A program made the position numbers and the translations under genes. From positions 62,001 to 126,000 of the forward strand of contig NW_017567023.1 of assembly GCF_001661265.1 (NCBI RefSeq): DNA of 64,000 bases, given 5' to 3'. Below the pieces are notes generated by a model. That model made no database searches. It was given only the letters and a program-made list of their open reading frames with translations, and was not told the DNA's origin. The DNA comes from Saitoella complicata NRRL Y-17804 (lineage: Eukaryota; Ascomycota; Saitoellomycetes; Saitoellales; Saitoellaceae). Shown here piece by piece: positions 11,748 through 21,192 of the stretch. The stretch's first letter is position 1. Every line of letters begins with the position of its first letter.

Positions 11748-11837
11748 GCGGGAGTTATTTGTGATCGGCCGCGGGGGGTATACATTCAATGCATTAGATA
11801 GAAAGTGACAAAGTCCAGTCCGTCCGACGTGTCTTGT

Positions 11838-12460
11838 CTAATCAGAGTCCTCCTCCGCATCATCACTGACATGCTCCATCCCCTTCCACGCCTCCATCCA
11901 CTGCTCAATCCTCTCCACATTCCCCTGAATATCCTCCGCGCTCTCACTCCTCAACTCAACCACAATCTCCCCGTCATAGGCCTCCCTCGCCTCATCCAAC
12001 ACGACCTGCATAATCTCCGCCTCATTATTCTCCTGGATTTTCTCGATACTGTACCCCCGCCCCTCCAAGCGATCCCACAACATCGTGTTGTCCGTCCTCA
12101 ACACAACCACCAAATCAATCCACGACTTGGGAAAAACGTCACAGGTGTGCCAGTCTAGTATCAGACCGCCCGTGGGGACGAGAGGTTCGAGGTGGTCGAG
12201 GAGTTTGTCTTCATCGACGATGTAGGAGTCCCATTCTGGGGAGTAGGATTCGTAGAGTTTGTGGTCTTTTACGAGGGTGCCGAGGTTCAGGTGTGTTAGG
12301 GATGTTTGGGCGGCGAGGAGTTCGGCGTGGGTTGTTTTGCCAGTTCCCGGGGTCCCTGCGGTTCCGTGAGATCAGCATTTCCATCCGACGACGAGAAATC
12401 GAAGTTGTTAGACGACACACCACAGATGATGATATTCGGTCCGTTTGGTCTCTTTGGCAT
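11838..12460 (-). CDS. FAP7: adenylate kinase isoenzyme 6 / Fap7
   Basis: Two exons (12460-12421, 12355-11838) give 185 residues. Fap7 is a nuclear ATPase/adenylate kinase needed for 20S pre-rRNA cleavage during 40S maturation. The P-loop GTPGTGKTT (about 14-22) is split by the 65-nt intron. NMP-binding and lid parts follow: LNLGTLVKDHKLYESYSPEW, DEDKLLDHLEPL, LILDWHTCDVFP, then VVLRTDNTMLWDRLEGRGYS and KIQENNEAEIMQVVLDEARE. The C-terminus is acidic (HVSDDAEEDSD), as in orthologues. Confidence 0.93.
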
Positions 12461-13758
12461 GGTGGTGGTGCTGCTACATGACGTTTCTCGTTATCGCAAC
12501 TTTCCTCGGCTTATCGTACCCCTGTCCCTGACCCTGGCCCTGACCCCTGACGCACCGCCCCGTGAAGAAAAACCAGCCACACCAGAGAGCCAGCTGCTAT
12601 ATAAACCGCTCCCCCCCCGCCGTACTGAACCGTCCTCATCGAACATACTTCATAGGATCATTTCTATAGTATCTGTTCTGGCATTGGTTTTCTAAACCTG
12701 CCATCGAGTTATACTCGGTTGATGAGCGTATGGTTCTTTCGTACGATTCGAGCGAGGATCCTTCCAATTTGTCCCGTATCCTCTGCCCAAACGGGTGGAG
12801 CTTGTCGTCGACTCGAGAGGGTCGGTGATGGGTGTGTGCGGGACTCGATGAACTCTGGCCTGGTTGTGCGACTCTTTGGAGGGCATGCTGGGTTGTACGG
12901 AAGAGCGCTCTGACGGGCTTCTTTTTACTCTATCTCTCTATTTTTGTGGGTGGTTTCGTGTGCTGGTTGGCGTACGAGACTGTTGGCAAAAGTTGTGAGG
13001 CAGAGTGGTGTTTGTAAACGTAGATGTAGTGGTCGATGTAGGTGTATACGGTATATGCTCATGTCCGCGCCGCGAGATCATTTAGCCGAAAGGTCCGGCC
13101 GAGGTTACATTTGCTACGAGAAGGGACGCCGATGACCACCTGGGAGCGGGTGAATTATCGGTGAGATTCTCGACGGATGTCGCAGGTTGAATTGGGGGAT
13201 CACCCCACTGAGCATCTCGGCTGCGCTCCGTCCATCCTCGGTGACGTTCCGCTCGGCACAATTTCTGCTCGGGCCATGACGAAAAGCTCGGTCGGCACAC
13301 ACTTTACCCCCACCTCGTCGTCAACTCTGGCACCATTTCGGCTTCCACAAAAGAGGGGTAGGCGTTGACGCCGCTGATCAGCTGTCCCCAGTTAAGGCTC
13401 ACGGAAGCGACATCCCTTCATCTCAGGACTTACGTTCGATGGCGTGTCGTTCATGTCGGAACAACTCTCGGTGAAGGTTCGCAGCGGACCGTGAGATGAT
13501 GACCTTGGCGTAGAAGGCGGTTTTCGACAACGTTTGTGTATGTACTCCACAACTCGCACTGACCGGTACCCCACATTACGTACGCCATGAGATGGGACGT
13601 GATTGTGGGATCATTGGTGATCAGCAGGTTTCTTTTGGGAGCGGGGTTGTTTGGGTGACTTGTTTGGAGCTTGCCCCGGGGGAAGGGTATAAAAAACTCG
13701 CTATTCGCCGCTTCCAGATGATTTCCTCACCGACCCTCGCTCTGAGAAGTACTTCGAC
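12461..13758. other. 1.3-kb intergenic region upstream of GH31 gene
   Basis: No gene is recognised. A TATATAAA stands at about 12598-12605 without an obvious ORF behind it. One frame (12832-13017, plus) holds a hydrophobic run FFLLYLSIFVGGFVCWLAY but no support beyond that. A short CCCTGACCCTGG-type repeat lies at about 12519-12550. Confidence 0.4.
13688..13696 (+). promoter_or_regulatory. TATA box of the alpha-glucosidase gene
   Basis: TATAAAAAA stands about 63-71 bp upstream of the ATG at 13759, a normal distance for a fungal gene with a short leader. Confidence 0.6.
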
Positions 13759-16700
13759 ATGAAGTTCTCCTCGCTCGCCGTTCTTCTAGCGGCTCAAGCT
13801 CCGCTACTCGGTTACACCTACGCTCACTCATCCTCCTCCTCCTCCTCCTCCACTCCCTGCACCACCGACAATACCGGTGGCAGTGGTACCAGTGGCTCAG
13901 AAACAACCTCCTACGCTCCCCAAAAAACCGTCGAACAATGGAAAACAACCGGCGTAGCCCAAAACGCAACCGTAAACAACAACACTGCTCCCCTCGCCGA
14001 CCTCATCTGCCCCGGTTACACCCTCTCTAACCTCGTGCAAAATACGCGTGGCTTGAATGCTAGTTTGACGTTGGCCGGGGAGGGGTGTAATGTGTATGGG
14101 AATGATATTAGGGAGTTGGTGTTGAGTGTTAGGTATGAGACGAAGAGCAGGGTTAACGTGAAGATTGTGGATGCGGGGGAGAAGCAGTGGCAGGTGCCGG
14201 AGGAGATCGCACCCTCGCCCGAACCCGCGGAGGAATTATCGGAGGACGAGTTGGACTATTCGTTCTCCTATACTGCTCAACCCTTCGCTTTCTGGATCAC
14301 CCGCACTTCCGACGCCCAAATCCTCTTCGACACCCGCACCCATCCCCTCGTCTTTGAAGACCAATTCATTCAACTCACCACGAATATGGTACAAGACTAC
14401 AATGTCTATGGGTTGGGTGAGACGATCGCGGGGTGGAGGATCGGAAATAATGCCACGAGGACGATTTATGCCGCGGATATTGGGGATGTGGTGGATGCGA
14501 ATTTATATGGGTACCATCCGTTTTATTTGGAGCAGAGATTTGAGAGTTCGGGTGATGCTCTGTATAGTAGTATCGCGGTCGAGGAGGAGCCGTGTACGAC
14601 GACGACGGCCGTGAAGCACAACCGCTTCGCCCGTCATGAAAAGGAGTCATCAACTACTTCGGCACAATCTTCCAAGGCAACAACCTCTTCTGCAGGTGGT
14701 GGCTCATCCTCCTCCGCTCACGGTGTCTTCATCCGCTCCTCCAACGACATGGACGTCCTCCTCCGCGAAGACTACCTCCAATACCGAATCACCGGCGGCA
14801 TCCTCGACCTCTACATCTACACCGGTCCCACCCCGCTCTCCGTAACCCAACAATACGTCCAATCCATCGGTCTCCCCTCCATGCAACAATACTGGACCTT
14901 CGGATTCCACCAGTGTAGGTGGGGATACTCGAACTTGAGTGAATTGATTGATGTTGTGGAAAGTTTCAAGGAGTTCGGGATCCCGCTTGAAACGATTTGG
15001 ACGGATATTGATTATATGGATTTTTGGAAGGATTGGACGGTGAGTCCGAATAGATACCCCGCTGATGAGTTTTTGGCGTTTACGGAGGGGTTGAGGAGTG
15101 TGGGGCAGCATTATGTGCCTATTGTTGATGCGGCGATTTACCGACCCGATCCGAACAACGCTACGGATTCGGAGTATGAGTCGTATTATAGGGGTCATGA
15201 GTTGGACGCGTGGATCAAGAATCCGGATGGGTCGGAGTATGTTGGGGCTGTGTGGCCTGGGTATACTGTCTTCCCTGACTTCTTTGCGAATGGGACACAG
15301 ACGTATTGGACGGAAGCTCTTGTCAACTTTTCGAAGTTGGTGGATTATTCGGGGATTTGGCTTGATATGAATGAGGTTTCGTCGTTCTGTGTTGGGTCTT
15401 GTGGGTCGGATGATTTGGGTTCTCAGCCTATCCTGCCGCCGTTTGCGTTGGGAGGTGTGAGTTATGATTATCCTGAGGGTTTCAACGTAAGTAACGCGAC
15501 TGAGGCTACGGTTGTTTCTTCTGCTTCCGCCGCCGCCGCCGCATCCGCTTCTGCTTCATCCCTCGCATCTCCATCTCCCACGAACACCGTCGGCCCAACC
15601 GTCTACGCCCCGGAGATCGAGGGACCATACGGGCCAGAAAACATCAACTACCCCCCCTACGCCATCCACAACTGGCAACAAAATGGCGACCTCGCAGGCC
15701 ACGCAGTTTCCCCCAACGCAACCCACGCTAACGGAATCCGCGAATACGACGTCCACTCCCTCTTCGGCTACATGGAGACCATCGCAACTTACAACGGCCT
15801 GTTGGAGCACAAACCCGATGAACGCCCGTTCATCATCTCGAGGTCTACGTATCCTGGGTCGGGGAAGTATGCGGGACATTGGGGTGGGGATAATTATTCC
15901 AAGTGGGCATATATGGCGTTTTCGATTCCTCAGGCTTTTATGTTCCAGATGTTTGGGATTCCGATGTTTGGAGTCGATACCTGTGGTTTTGCTGGCAACA
16001 CGGACGAGGAGCTTTGCAATCGCTGGATGCAGCTCAGTGCGTTCTTCCCATTCTACCGCAACCATAATACGCTTGGCGCATTGAGTCAGGAGCCCTATAG
16101 GTGGGCTTCCGTCGCCGAGGCATCGAAGACGGCGATGAAGATCCGCTACTCGCTGTTGCCTTACATGTACACCCTCTTCTATGAAGCCAGCAAGACGGGT
16201 GCACCCGTCATGAACCCCTTGTCGTTCTTGTGGCCGAACGATGCTTCCCTCGTTGCCGCTGATCGCCAGTTTGTGTTGGGTGAGGCGTTGTTGGTTACAC
16301 CCGTTCTTGAGCCGGATGTGGATTACACCATGGGGGTCTTCCCTGGTGTCGCGGATGGCGAGGTGTGGTATGATTGGTACACCCACGAGAAGGTCGACGC
16401 GGTTGCTGGGCAGAACACCACTATTCCTGCTCCATTGGGTCATATCCCGCTCTTTGTGCGTGGTGGGTATATCCTTCCCATGCAGACTCCGGGATATACG
16501 ACAGATGAATCCCGTAACGGTACTTGGTCTCTCCTTGTCGCTCTTGATTCTGAGGGCTCTGCGGAGGGTGAGATTTACCTCGATGATGGTGTTTCCGTCG
16601 AACAGGAGTCTACTGAGGTTATCGCCCTTTCTGTGGCTTCAGGCAGTTTGAAGGCTTCTACTGAGATTACGGGCTCGGTTTTGCCTCAGGCTGAGATTGC

Positions 16701-16869
16701 TTTGGAGACAATCACGCTCTTGGGTATTACGTCTGAGCCGAAGTCAGTTGCCTTCAATGGAAAGAGCTGTGAGAGCGTCTGCTACAACAGCACTTCTGGC
16801 GAGTTGATTATCTCCGAGCTTGGAAGCGCTAGTGCGTGGGTTCAGGATTGGACCTTGGAGTGGCAGTGA
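13759..16869 (+). CDS. secreted GH31 alpha-glucosidase
   Basis: One exon encodes 1,036 residues. GH31 alpha-glucosidases release glucose from maltose and starch fragments. A signal peptide is clear (MKFSSLAVLLAAQAPLLG), followed by a run of eight Ser. The catalytic nucleophile is Asp536 in GIWLDMNEVSSF, and the acid/base is Asp711 in HWGGDNYSKW. Other family landmarks are FGFHQCRWGY, WTDIDYMD, FPFYRNHN and YSLLPYMYTLFYEA. Two Ser-rich inserts, at about 293-320 (before SAHGVFIRSSNDMDVLL) and Ala/Ser at about 588-613, are not part of the core fold. Many N-glycosylation sites fit secretion. It is an isolated gene with its own TATA box. Synonymous codons switch repeatedly between C-ending and G/T-ending blocks along its length. 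Confidence 0.95.
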   Translation: MKFSSLAVLLAAQAPLLGYTYAHSSSSSSSSTPCTTDNTGGSGTSGSETTSYAPQKTVEQWKTTGVAQNATVNNNTAPLADLICPGYTLSNLVQNTRGLNASLTLAGEGCNVYGNDIRELVLSVRYETKSRVNVKIVDAGEKQWQVPEEIAPSPEPAEELSEDELDYSFSYTAQPFAFWITRTSDAQILFDTRTHPLVFEDQFIQLTTNMVQDYNVYGLGETIAGWRIGNNATRTIYAADIGDVVDANLYGYHPFYLEQRFESSGDALYSSIAVEEEPCTTTTAVKHNRFARHEKESSTTSAQSSKATTSSAGGGSSSSAHGVFIRSSNDMDVLLREDYLQYRITGGILDLYIYTGPTPLSVTQQYVQSIGLPSMQQYWTFGFHQCRWGYSNLSELIDVVESFKEFGIPLETIWTDIDYMDFWKDWTVSPNRYPADEFLAFTEGLRSVGQHYVPIVDAAIYRPDPNNATDSEYESYYRGHELDAWIKNPDGSEYVGAVWPGYTVFPDFFANGTQTYWTEALVNFSKLVDYSGIWLDMNEVSSFCVGSCGSDDLGSQPILPPFALGGVSYDYPEGFNVSNATEATVVSSASAAAAASASASSLASPSPTNTVGPTVYAPEIEGPYGPENINYPPYAIHNWQQNGDLAGHAVSPNATHANGIREYDVHSLFGYMETIATYNGLLEHKPDERPFIISRSTYPGSGKYAGHWGGDNYSKWAYMAFSIPQAFMFQMFGIPMFGVDTCGFAGNTDEELCNRWMQLSAFFPFYRNHNTLGALSQEPYRWASVAEASKTAMKIRYSLLPYMYTLFYEASKTGAPVMNPLSFLWPNDASLVAADRQFVLGEALLVTPVLEPDVDYTMGVFPGVADGEVWYDWYTHEKVDAVAGQNTTIPAPLGHIPLFVRGGYILPMQTPGYTTDESRNGTWSLLVALDSEGSAEGEIYLDDGVSVEQESTEVIALSVASGSLKASTEITGSVLPQAEIALETITLLGITSEPKSVAFNGKSCESVCYNSTSGELIISELGSASAWVQDWTLEWQ

Positions 16870-17009
16870 ACTATGGGAGGGTATGTTGTGGACAAAATGG
16901 TATTCAGGTTGACCTGTATGATATGACGACGGACTTTTTTTTGAGGATGACGGACTACGCCTGGCTATCGGTCATCTGCTTCATAGCCATATGCTTAACC
17001 TTTGAACTT

Positions 17010-17525
17010 TCACATAATACCACTCCAATGCCCCTCCGGAATCGTAACACTATTAACATCAGCATCTCCCTCAAACCACCTCTCCCCCTCACTAATCTTA
17101 ACATCATTCACACTCATCATCCGATTCTTCATCTTCCCATCCTCCGCAAACGTCCAATGCTCCAATCCATAACACCGCCACCACTGTCCACTATCATCCC
17201 AAAACTCATACCAGAACTGTACGGCGATCCGATTCCCGGCGAATGTGAATAGCTCCTTCCGGAGCCGGTAGCCGCTTTCTTTTGACCATTTGTCTGTGAG
17301 GAATTGTTCGATTGCTTTTGTGCCTTGAAAGAATTGGTCGCGGTTACGCCAGATGGAGTCTGTCATCCACTTTCAGCCGTGAAACGTGCAACACGTCTGC
17401 ACGCTCAGACGACCTTCGGTATATGCCTTGGCGACCTTCACGGGGTCTTTCGTGTTCCATAGATCCTGTGCAGCCTTGACCTTCTTGCGGGCAGTTTCTT
17501 CGGTGAATGGAGGGACGGCAGACAT
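17010..17525 (-). CDS. DUF1348 / NTF2-like (SnoaL fold) protein
   Basis: Two exons (17525-17414 and 17359-17010) joined by a 54-nt intron give 153 residues. The junction yields [17 protein letters not shown], matching the conserved DUF1348 pattern. Other family landmarks are [40 protein letters not shown] and MSVNDVKI. The family has the cone-shaped NTF2 fold and is common in bacteria and fungi; its biochemical role is not established. No signal peptide is seen. Its 3' end faces the end of the GH31 gene about 140 bp away, so the two converge. Confidence 0.85.
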
Positions 17526-17897
17526 AATTCAGTCTTGAAAGGTTGTAGGATCGGATGTAGTGACGGACTTGGGTGTAGGTGTTGCTGACTGCTTGAATGT
17601 TTGCGGGCCGGGTTGTGGTGCTCGGGCTTCGAGTATCTCCGACTGCAGGGACTATCGTGGGATAATGTGGGTTGACATAGTGATGCACTTGGCCATGCCG
17701 GGGATGAAGCTTTGGACGTTTCAGTTGCCTTGGATAGAATACGGCTTTGTCCCTATCCCTTTTTCTTCTGTGTTGCCGTCGGTCCAGCCGATCGCGCATC
17801 GTCCTCTCCAACATCTCCACCTCCCAAGCTATCCCTTCTAGATTAAAATGTAGACTGTCCCTCCACCCGGCCGTGCCTATTTCACTGCTCATACAGC

Positions 17898-18600
17898 TCA
17901 CACAGACCTCTCCAAACTCCTCCCCGGACTCGGACTTTTCACCTTCGCTTTCCCCTCCCCCTTTCTAAACAACATGCTCCGTCGCTTACTCCAACTACTC
18001 GCCAACCCATTTCCCATCGTCCTCCCCCTCCCACCCGGCGCACCATTACTCGATCCTGTCGGCGTAGGCGTCGAAGTCCCTGATTGATGGGATGAAGAGC
18101 GGCGAAGGAGGGGGGGTGTTGGGGAGGAGCAAAAGGCGGGGTACTGTGAGCTTGAACGGGAGAGGAGGGGGGCGCGTTCGGGACGGAGGGGGGATGAGTC
18201 TGATGATGATGTAGAGCGGCGGAAGAGGCGGCGGAGGCAGAGGTAGGTGAGGCAGAGGAAGAGCGTCAAAGTGAGAGTTGCTACGAATGCGAAGAGGAAA
18301 GCGCCGAGGGTCATCGTAGACACTGTAGGAACTCATCAGTATGGTTATTTAACAGTACAACACGAGTACCCACCATAACACCCCATCGGATTTGTTCTGA
18401 GATCCCATCGAGCATGTGCATCAAATCCACAAATCGTCGAATTCCATATCGGTGAGAAGATACCGCGAGGGGAGGGTGTACAAGTTGAGGTCTGCTGGTA
18501 ATAAATTAGTACATACTTTCGAATGTCAGTCTCATTGCTTACCATGGGACACCACCCATAACCAGACTGCGATAAGCACGAGCGACAAGCGTCTGATCTC
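17898..18600 (-). CDS. single-pass membrane protein with PSI-like Cys motif, 5' end unresolved
   Basis: Three exons can be supported: about 18600-18543, 18494-18374 and 18322-17898. Introns begin GTAAGC and GTGGGT and have TACTAAT and TACTGAT branch points. The joined product has a Cys-rich outer part (CRSCLSQSGYGWCP, STCTPSP, STICGFDAHARW, NPMGCYG). It resembles the PSI-like domain of fungal surface proteins, where C-x2-C and WC patterns are typical. One membrane span follows (LGAFLFAFVATLTLTLFLCL), then a 110-residue Ser/Arg/Pro-rich cytoplasmic tail. The exon with the start codon and signal peptide was not found with confidence. The role of the family is unknown to me. Confidence 0.6.
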
Positions 18601-18958
18601 CTAATTAGCCCAAAGATCCATCGCGAACTCGGGGAAAGACGCGCACCATCATCCGCGAGTTTTGAAAACCATCCTGATAGATTAGGCGACGTCGATATCC
18701 ACATTGTAAGGATCAGGTTTGTCGGTCGATTTGTTTACCGTCGTCCAAAATGCGTGGGGTTTATCGGTTAACGTTGCGCTGGTCCGCTGAAGCCAGGACG
18801 AACCCGCAGCGCATGCGCACATGAAACAGCGAAAATCATCGAACGATGACACAAGGAAGAAGACGAAGGGACGAGGTTACGCTCAGTTTGACAGGCCAGG
18901 AGGTATGCGCCGAGAAGGTGTTTCGCAAGAAACAACATCACAAAGAGCAAAAGAGATG

Positions 18959-19030
18959 TTCCGATACCGGGAATCGAACCCGGGCCGACCCGGTGAAAGC
19001 GGGCAATCCTAACCCCTAGACCATATCGGA
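18959..19030 (-). tRNA. tRNA-Glu (TTC anticodon), second copy
   Basis: This 72-nt gene is identical base for base to the one at 6869-6940 but on the other strand. The copies also share about 11 nt of 3' flank (CATCTCTTTTG, containing the Pol III terminator), while the 5' flanks differ. Confidence 0.96.
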
Positions 19031-19796
19031 GGGGAATGAGACAGGTGTCAAAAGCTTATTTATAATGGGCAGACACCGATGACGTTCCATGCAGTTGACT
19101 ATTCCAGTCGAGTTTGATGATTGACGAGACGCACAAGTATGACTGGAACTGGGATGACTTGTACTAAGGTTTCGTTTGCCGTTTACCATAGCTTTGTACT
19201 TCTACTTGCCGTCCTGTATCGCCTCCGGTTTATAATACTACTACTACTACCTGTACCTTAACGTGACGGGATATATATGTCGCCGCAACCCAATACCGTT
19301 ACCACGAGCGAATCCTAGATCGCCATTACAATTATCTCCCCGATCCGCAGCATCCAACTTGCCAGTCCTTAGTTCTTCATCGTTAACGGGAGGGACGGCA
19401 ACGACTCTCTCACATTTACGTTGGATTTTCAAGGAACGCCGAGTGACTCGAACTGGGTGAAAGTGACTTCCTTTGATGAAAGCGGTAAGCAAGGGGTCAC
19501 GAAGGAGACGTACTTCACGGATGTCAGGCCTTCCCTGTTGTTACGTACTGATAAGTGGTTTCATGACTTTGGGGTTGTAGTTGTCTGAAGAGAATCCACC
19601 ACAGCCTCTACTCCACATTCATCCTCCCTTCGAATTGCTGCGTGCACCTTGAGCTGGAGTATTTCCCCAAGCGGTTGTTAGCTTTACTACCATATCATCC
19701 CAGATAACTCCAGATACTCAATGTGATTGGATATATATTCTGAATGAATGACAACACCCGTAAATTACCCAAGCCACGAATTCCGTTCCCGCCGCA
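19031..19796. other. intergenic, with TAC microsatellite
   Basis: About 770 bp without a recognisable gene. A short trinucleotide run (ACTACTACTACTAC) lies near 19238-19252. Confidence 0.4.
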
Positions 19797-21068
19797 TTAC
19801 TCAGCTTGATCCTCCACAACCTCCACAACAGCCGTATCAACCCCCTCCCACCACTGCAAACAACTCCCAATCATAAACCCAAAACTCGCCCAAAACGTAC
19901 TCAACCCACTCTGATACGCACACCTCGTACTCCCTCTATCCGCCGCATACCCCAGCGCACCACAAAGACAAAACCCCACACTCCCCACCAAATTCCACAC
20001 AGCGATCCACCACCCCAAGGATGTGAGGTTTAATTTGTACCAGGCTTTCTGGGTCTCGAGCATGTAGAGGAGGGAAGAGATGATGAAGAGGAGTCCGCCG
20101 ACGACTTGGGGGGTCCAGAAGAATATGATGCGGAGGGTTAGGTTTGAGGGGGTGGGGGCGTAGAGGATGTTGGGGAGGCCGGTGATGGTTGAGATCCAGA
20201 AGATCGTGGCGGCGAGGAATTGGATGATTGAGGCGAGGTAGCCGAGTTCGTGGGGGAGCCAGCCGTACCAACGCCATTTTTGGGTGGGTTTTGTGGCGGA
20301 TGAGGTTGGGCTCGGGGTGGTGGAGGAAGAGGTTGGTAAAGTGGTGTCGGTGGAGGAGGTGGATGAGCGGCGGTGGAAGAGGTGGGTGTGGTGAACATGC
20401 TTGCACGCCTCTCCCTGCAAGACAGACCCTTCCTTCGTGTTCCCCTCGCCAACCAGCCCCCCCTCACCTCCCCTTCTCCCCGACCGAACCCTCCTCAAAA
20501 CACCCTCAACCTCCACTCCAAAGCACACCGTACGCCCCCGATTCAAACTCTCCACCCACGCCAACCAAGCCCCAACCTCAAAAATAGTCCCACCCGCGAA
20601 CCCAGTCCACACACTCGCCGGATTATTCGTTTTAACAGCATCCGGGAACGCAGTGGGAAGCCACACGAAAAAGCCGTTTACGATCCAGACTGCGGAGCCA
20701 ATGACGAAGGCTGTCGCAACCCACCACGAGATGTTGAAGGGCTGGAAGGGGGTGATGTGATGGTGTTGGTGGGTGTGGCGCTTGAAGACTGGGAATTTGA
20801 AGCGGAAGCCACCGCGACGGGCCTGGGTGGAGGGGAGGGTGGTGTTGGCGGATTTGTGTATGGTAACCAGATGCCTCCCCTTCCTGTGCGATCTCGAATT
20901 CCACCTCAACTCCGTCCTCTCGTCATGTTTATGCGTAAAGCTCGCATGCGTCGGTCGTAAGAAGGAGAAAACACCACCCCGATCCTTCAATTGGTGGTCA
21001 TTCTGGTTGAGGTGGAAACCGTCCTTCCTCCTCAATGATTCGTTATCGTAGAGTGTTTTATCGTCCAT
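19797..21068 (-). CDS. multispanning membrane protein, fungal, unknown function
   Basis: A single exon of 423 residues starts at ATG 21068 (MDDKTLYDNESLRRKD); the frame is open upstream but has no earlier ATG. After a polar N-terminus of about 105 residues come membrane segments: WWVATAFVIGSAVWIVNGFF, an ASVWTGFAGGTIFEVGAWLAW segment, then LASIIQFLAATIFWISTITG, WTPQVVGGLLFIISSLLYML, WWIAVWNLVGSVGFCLCGAL and FWASFGFMIGSCLQW. A Ser/Thr-rich cytosolic or luminal loop (about 195-260) splits spans 2 and 3. The pattern is that of an uncharacterised integral membrane family widespread in filamentous fungi. No catalytic motif is visible. Confidence 0.8.
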   Translation of the reverse strand: MDDKTLYDNESLRRKDGFHLNQNDHQLKDRGGVFSFLRPTHASFTHKHDERTELRWNSRSHRKGRHLVTIHKSANTTLPSTQARRGGFRFKFPVFKRHTHQHHHITPFQPFNISWWVATAFVIGSAVWIVNGFFVWLPTAFPDAVKTNNPASVWTGFAGGTIFEVGAWLAWVESLNRGRTVCFGVEVEGVLRRVRSGRRGGEGGLVGEGNTKEGSVLQGEACKHVHHTHLFHRRSSTSSTDTTLPTSSSTTPSPTSSATKPTQKWRWYGWLPHELGYLASIIQFLAATIFWISTITGLPNILYAPTPSNLTLRIIFFWTPQVVGGLLFIISSLLYMLETQKAWYKLNLTSLGWWIAVWNLVGSVGFCLCGALGYAADRGSTRCAYQSGLSTFWASFGFMIGSCLQWWEGVDTAVVEVVEDQAE

Positions 21069-21192
21069 CTTGTCCTTACTCTTACTCTTACAGCTGATCA
21101 ATTCTCGAGATGTCTTCTCCCTTTAAGCAAAGTTGGCGCTAAATTGAAAATGAGGTAACTCAAGCCGACGAGACAGCACACCCACAATGACA

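Noticed and set aside
12598-13017. Short gene with TATATAAA and a hydrophobic frame
   Set aside because: The distance to an ATG and the lack of any family or splice support make it too weak.
17344-17901. 185-codon minus-strand frame between DUF1348 and the PSI-like gene
   Set aside because: It overlaps the DUF1348 first exon in another frame, has no domain, and its composition is not protein-like.
19436-19460. TTCGAGTCA-like B box on the minus strand
   Set aside because: No acceptor or anticodon arm could be folded around it.
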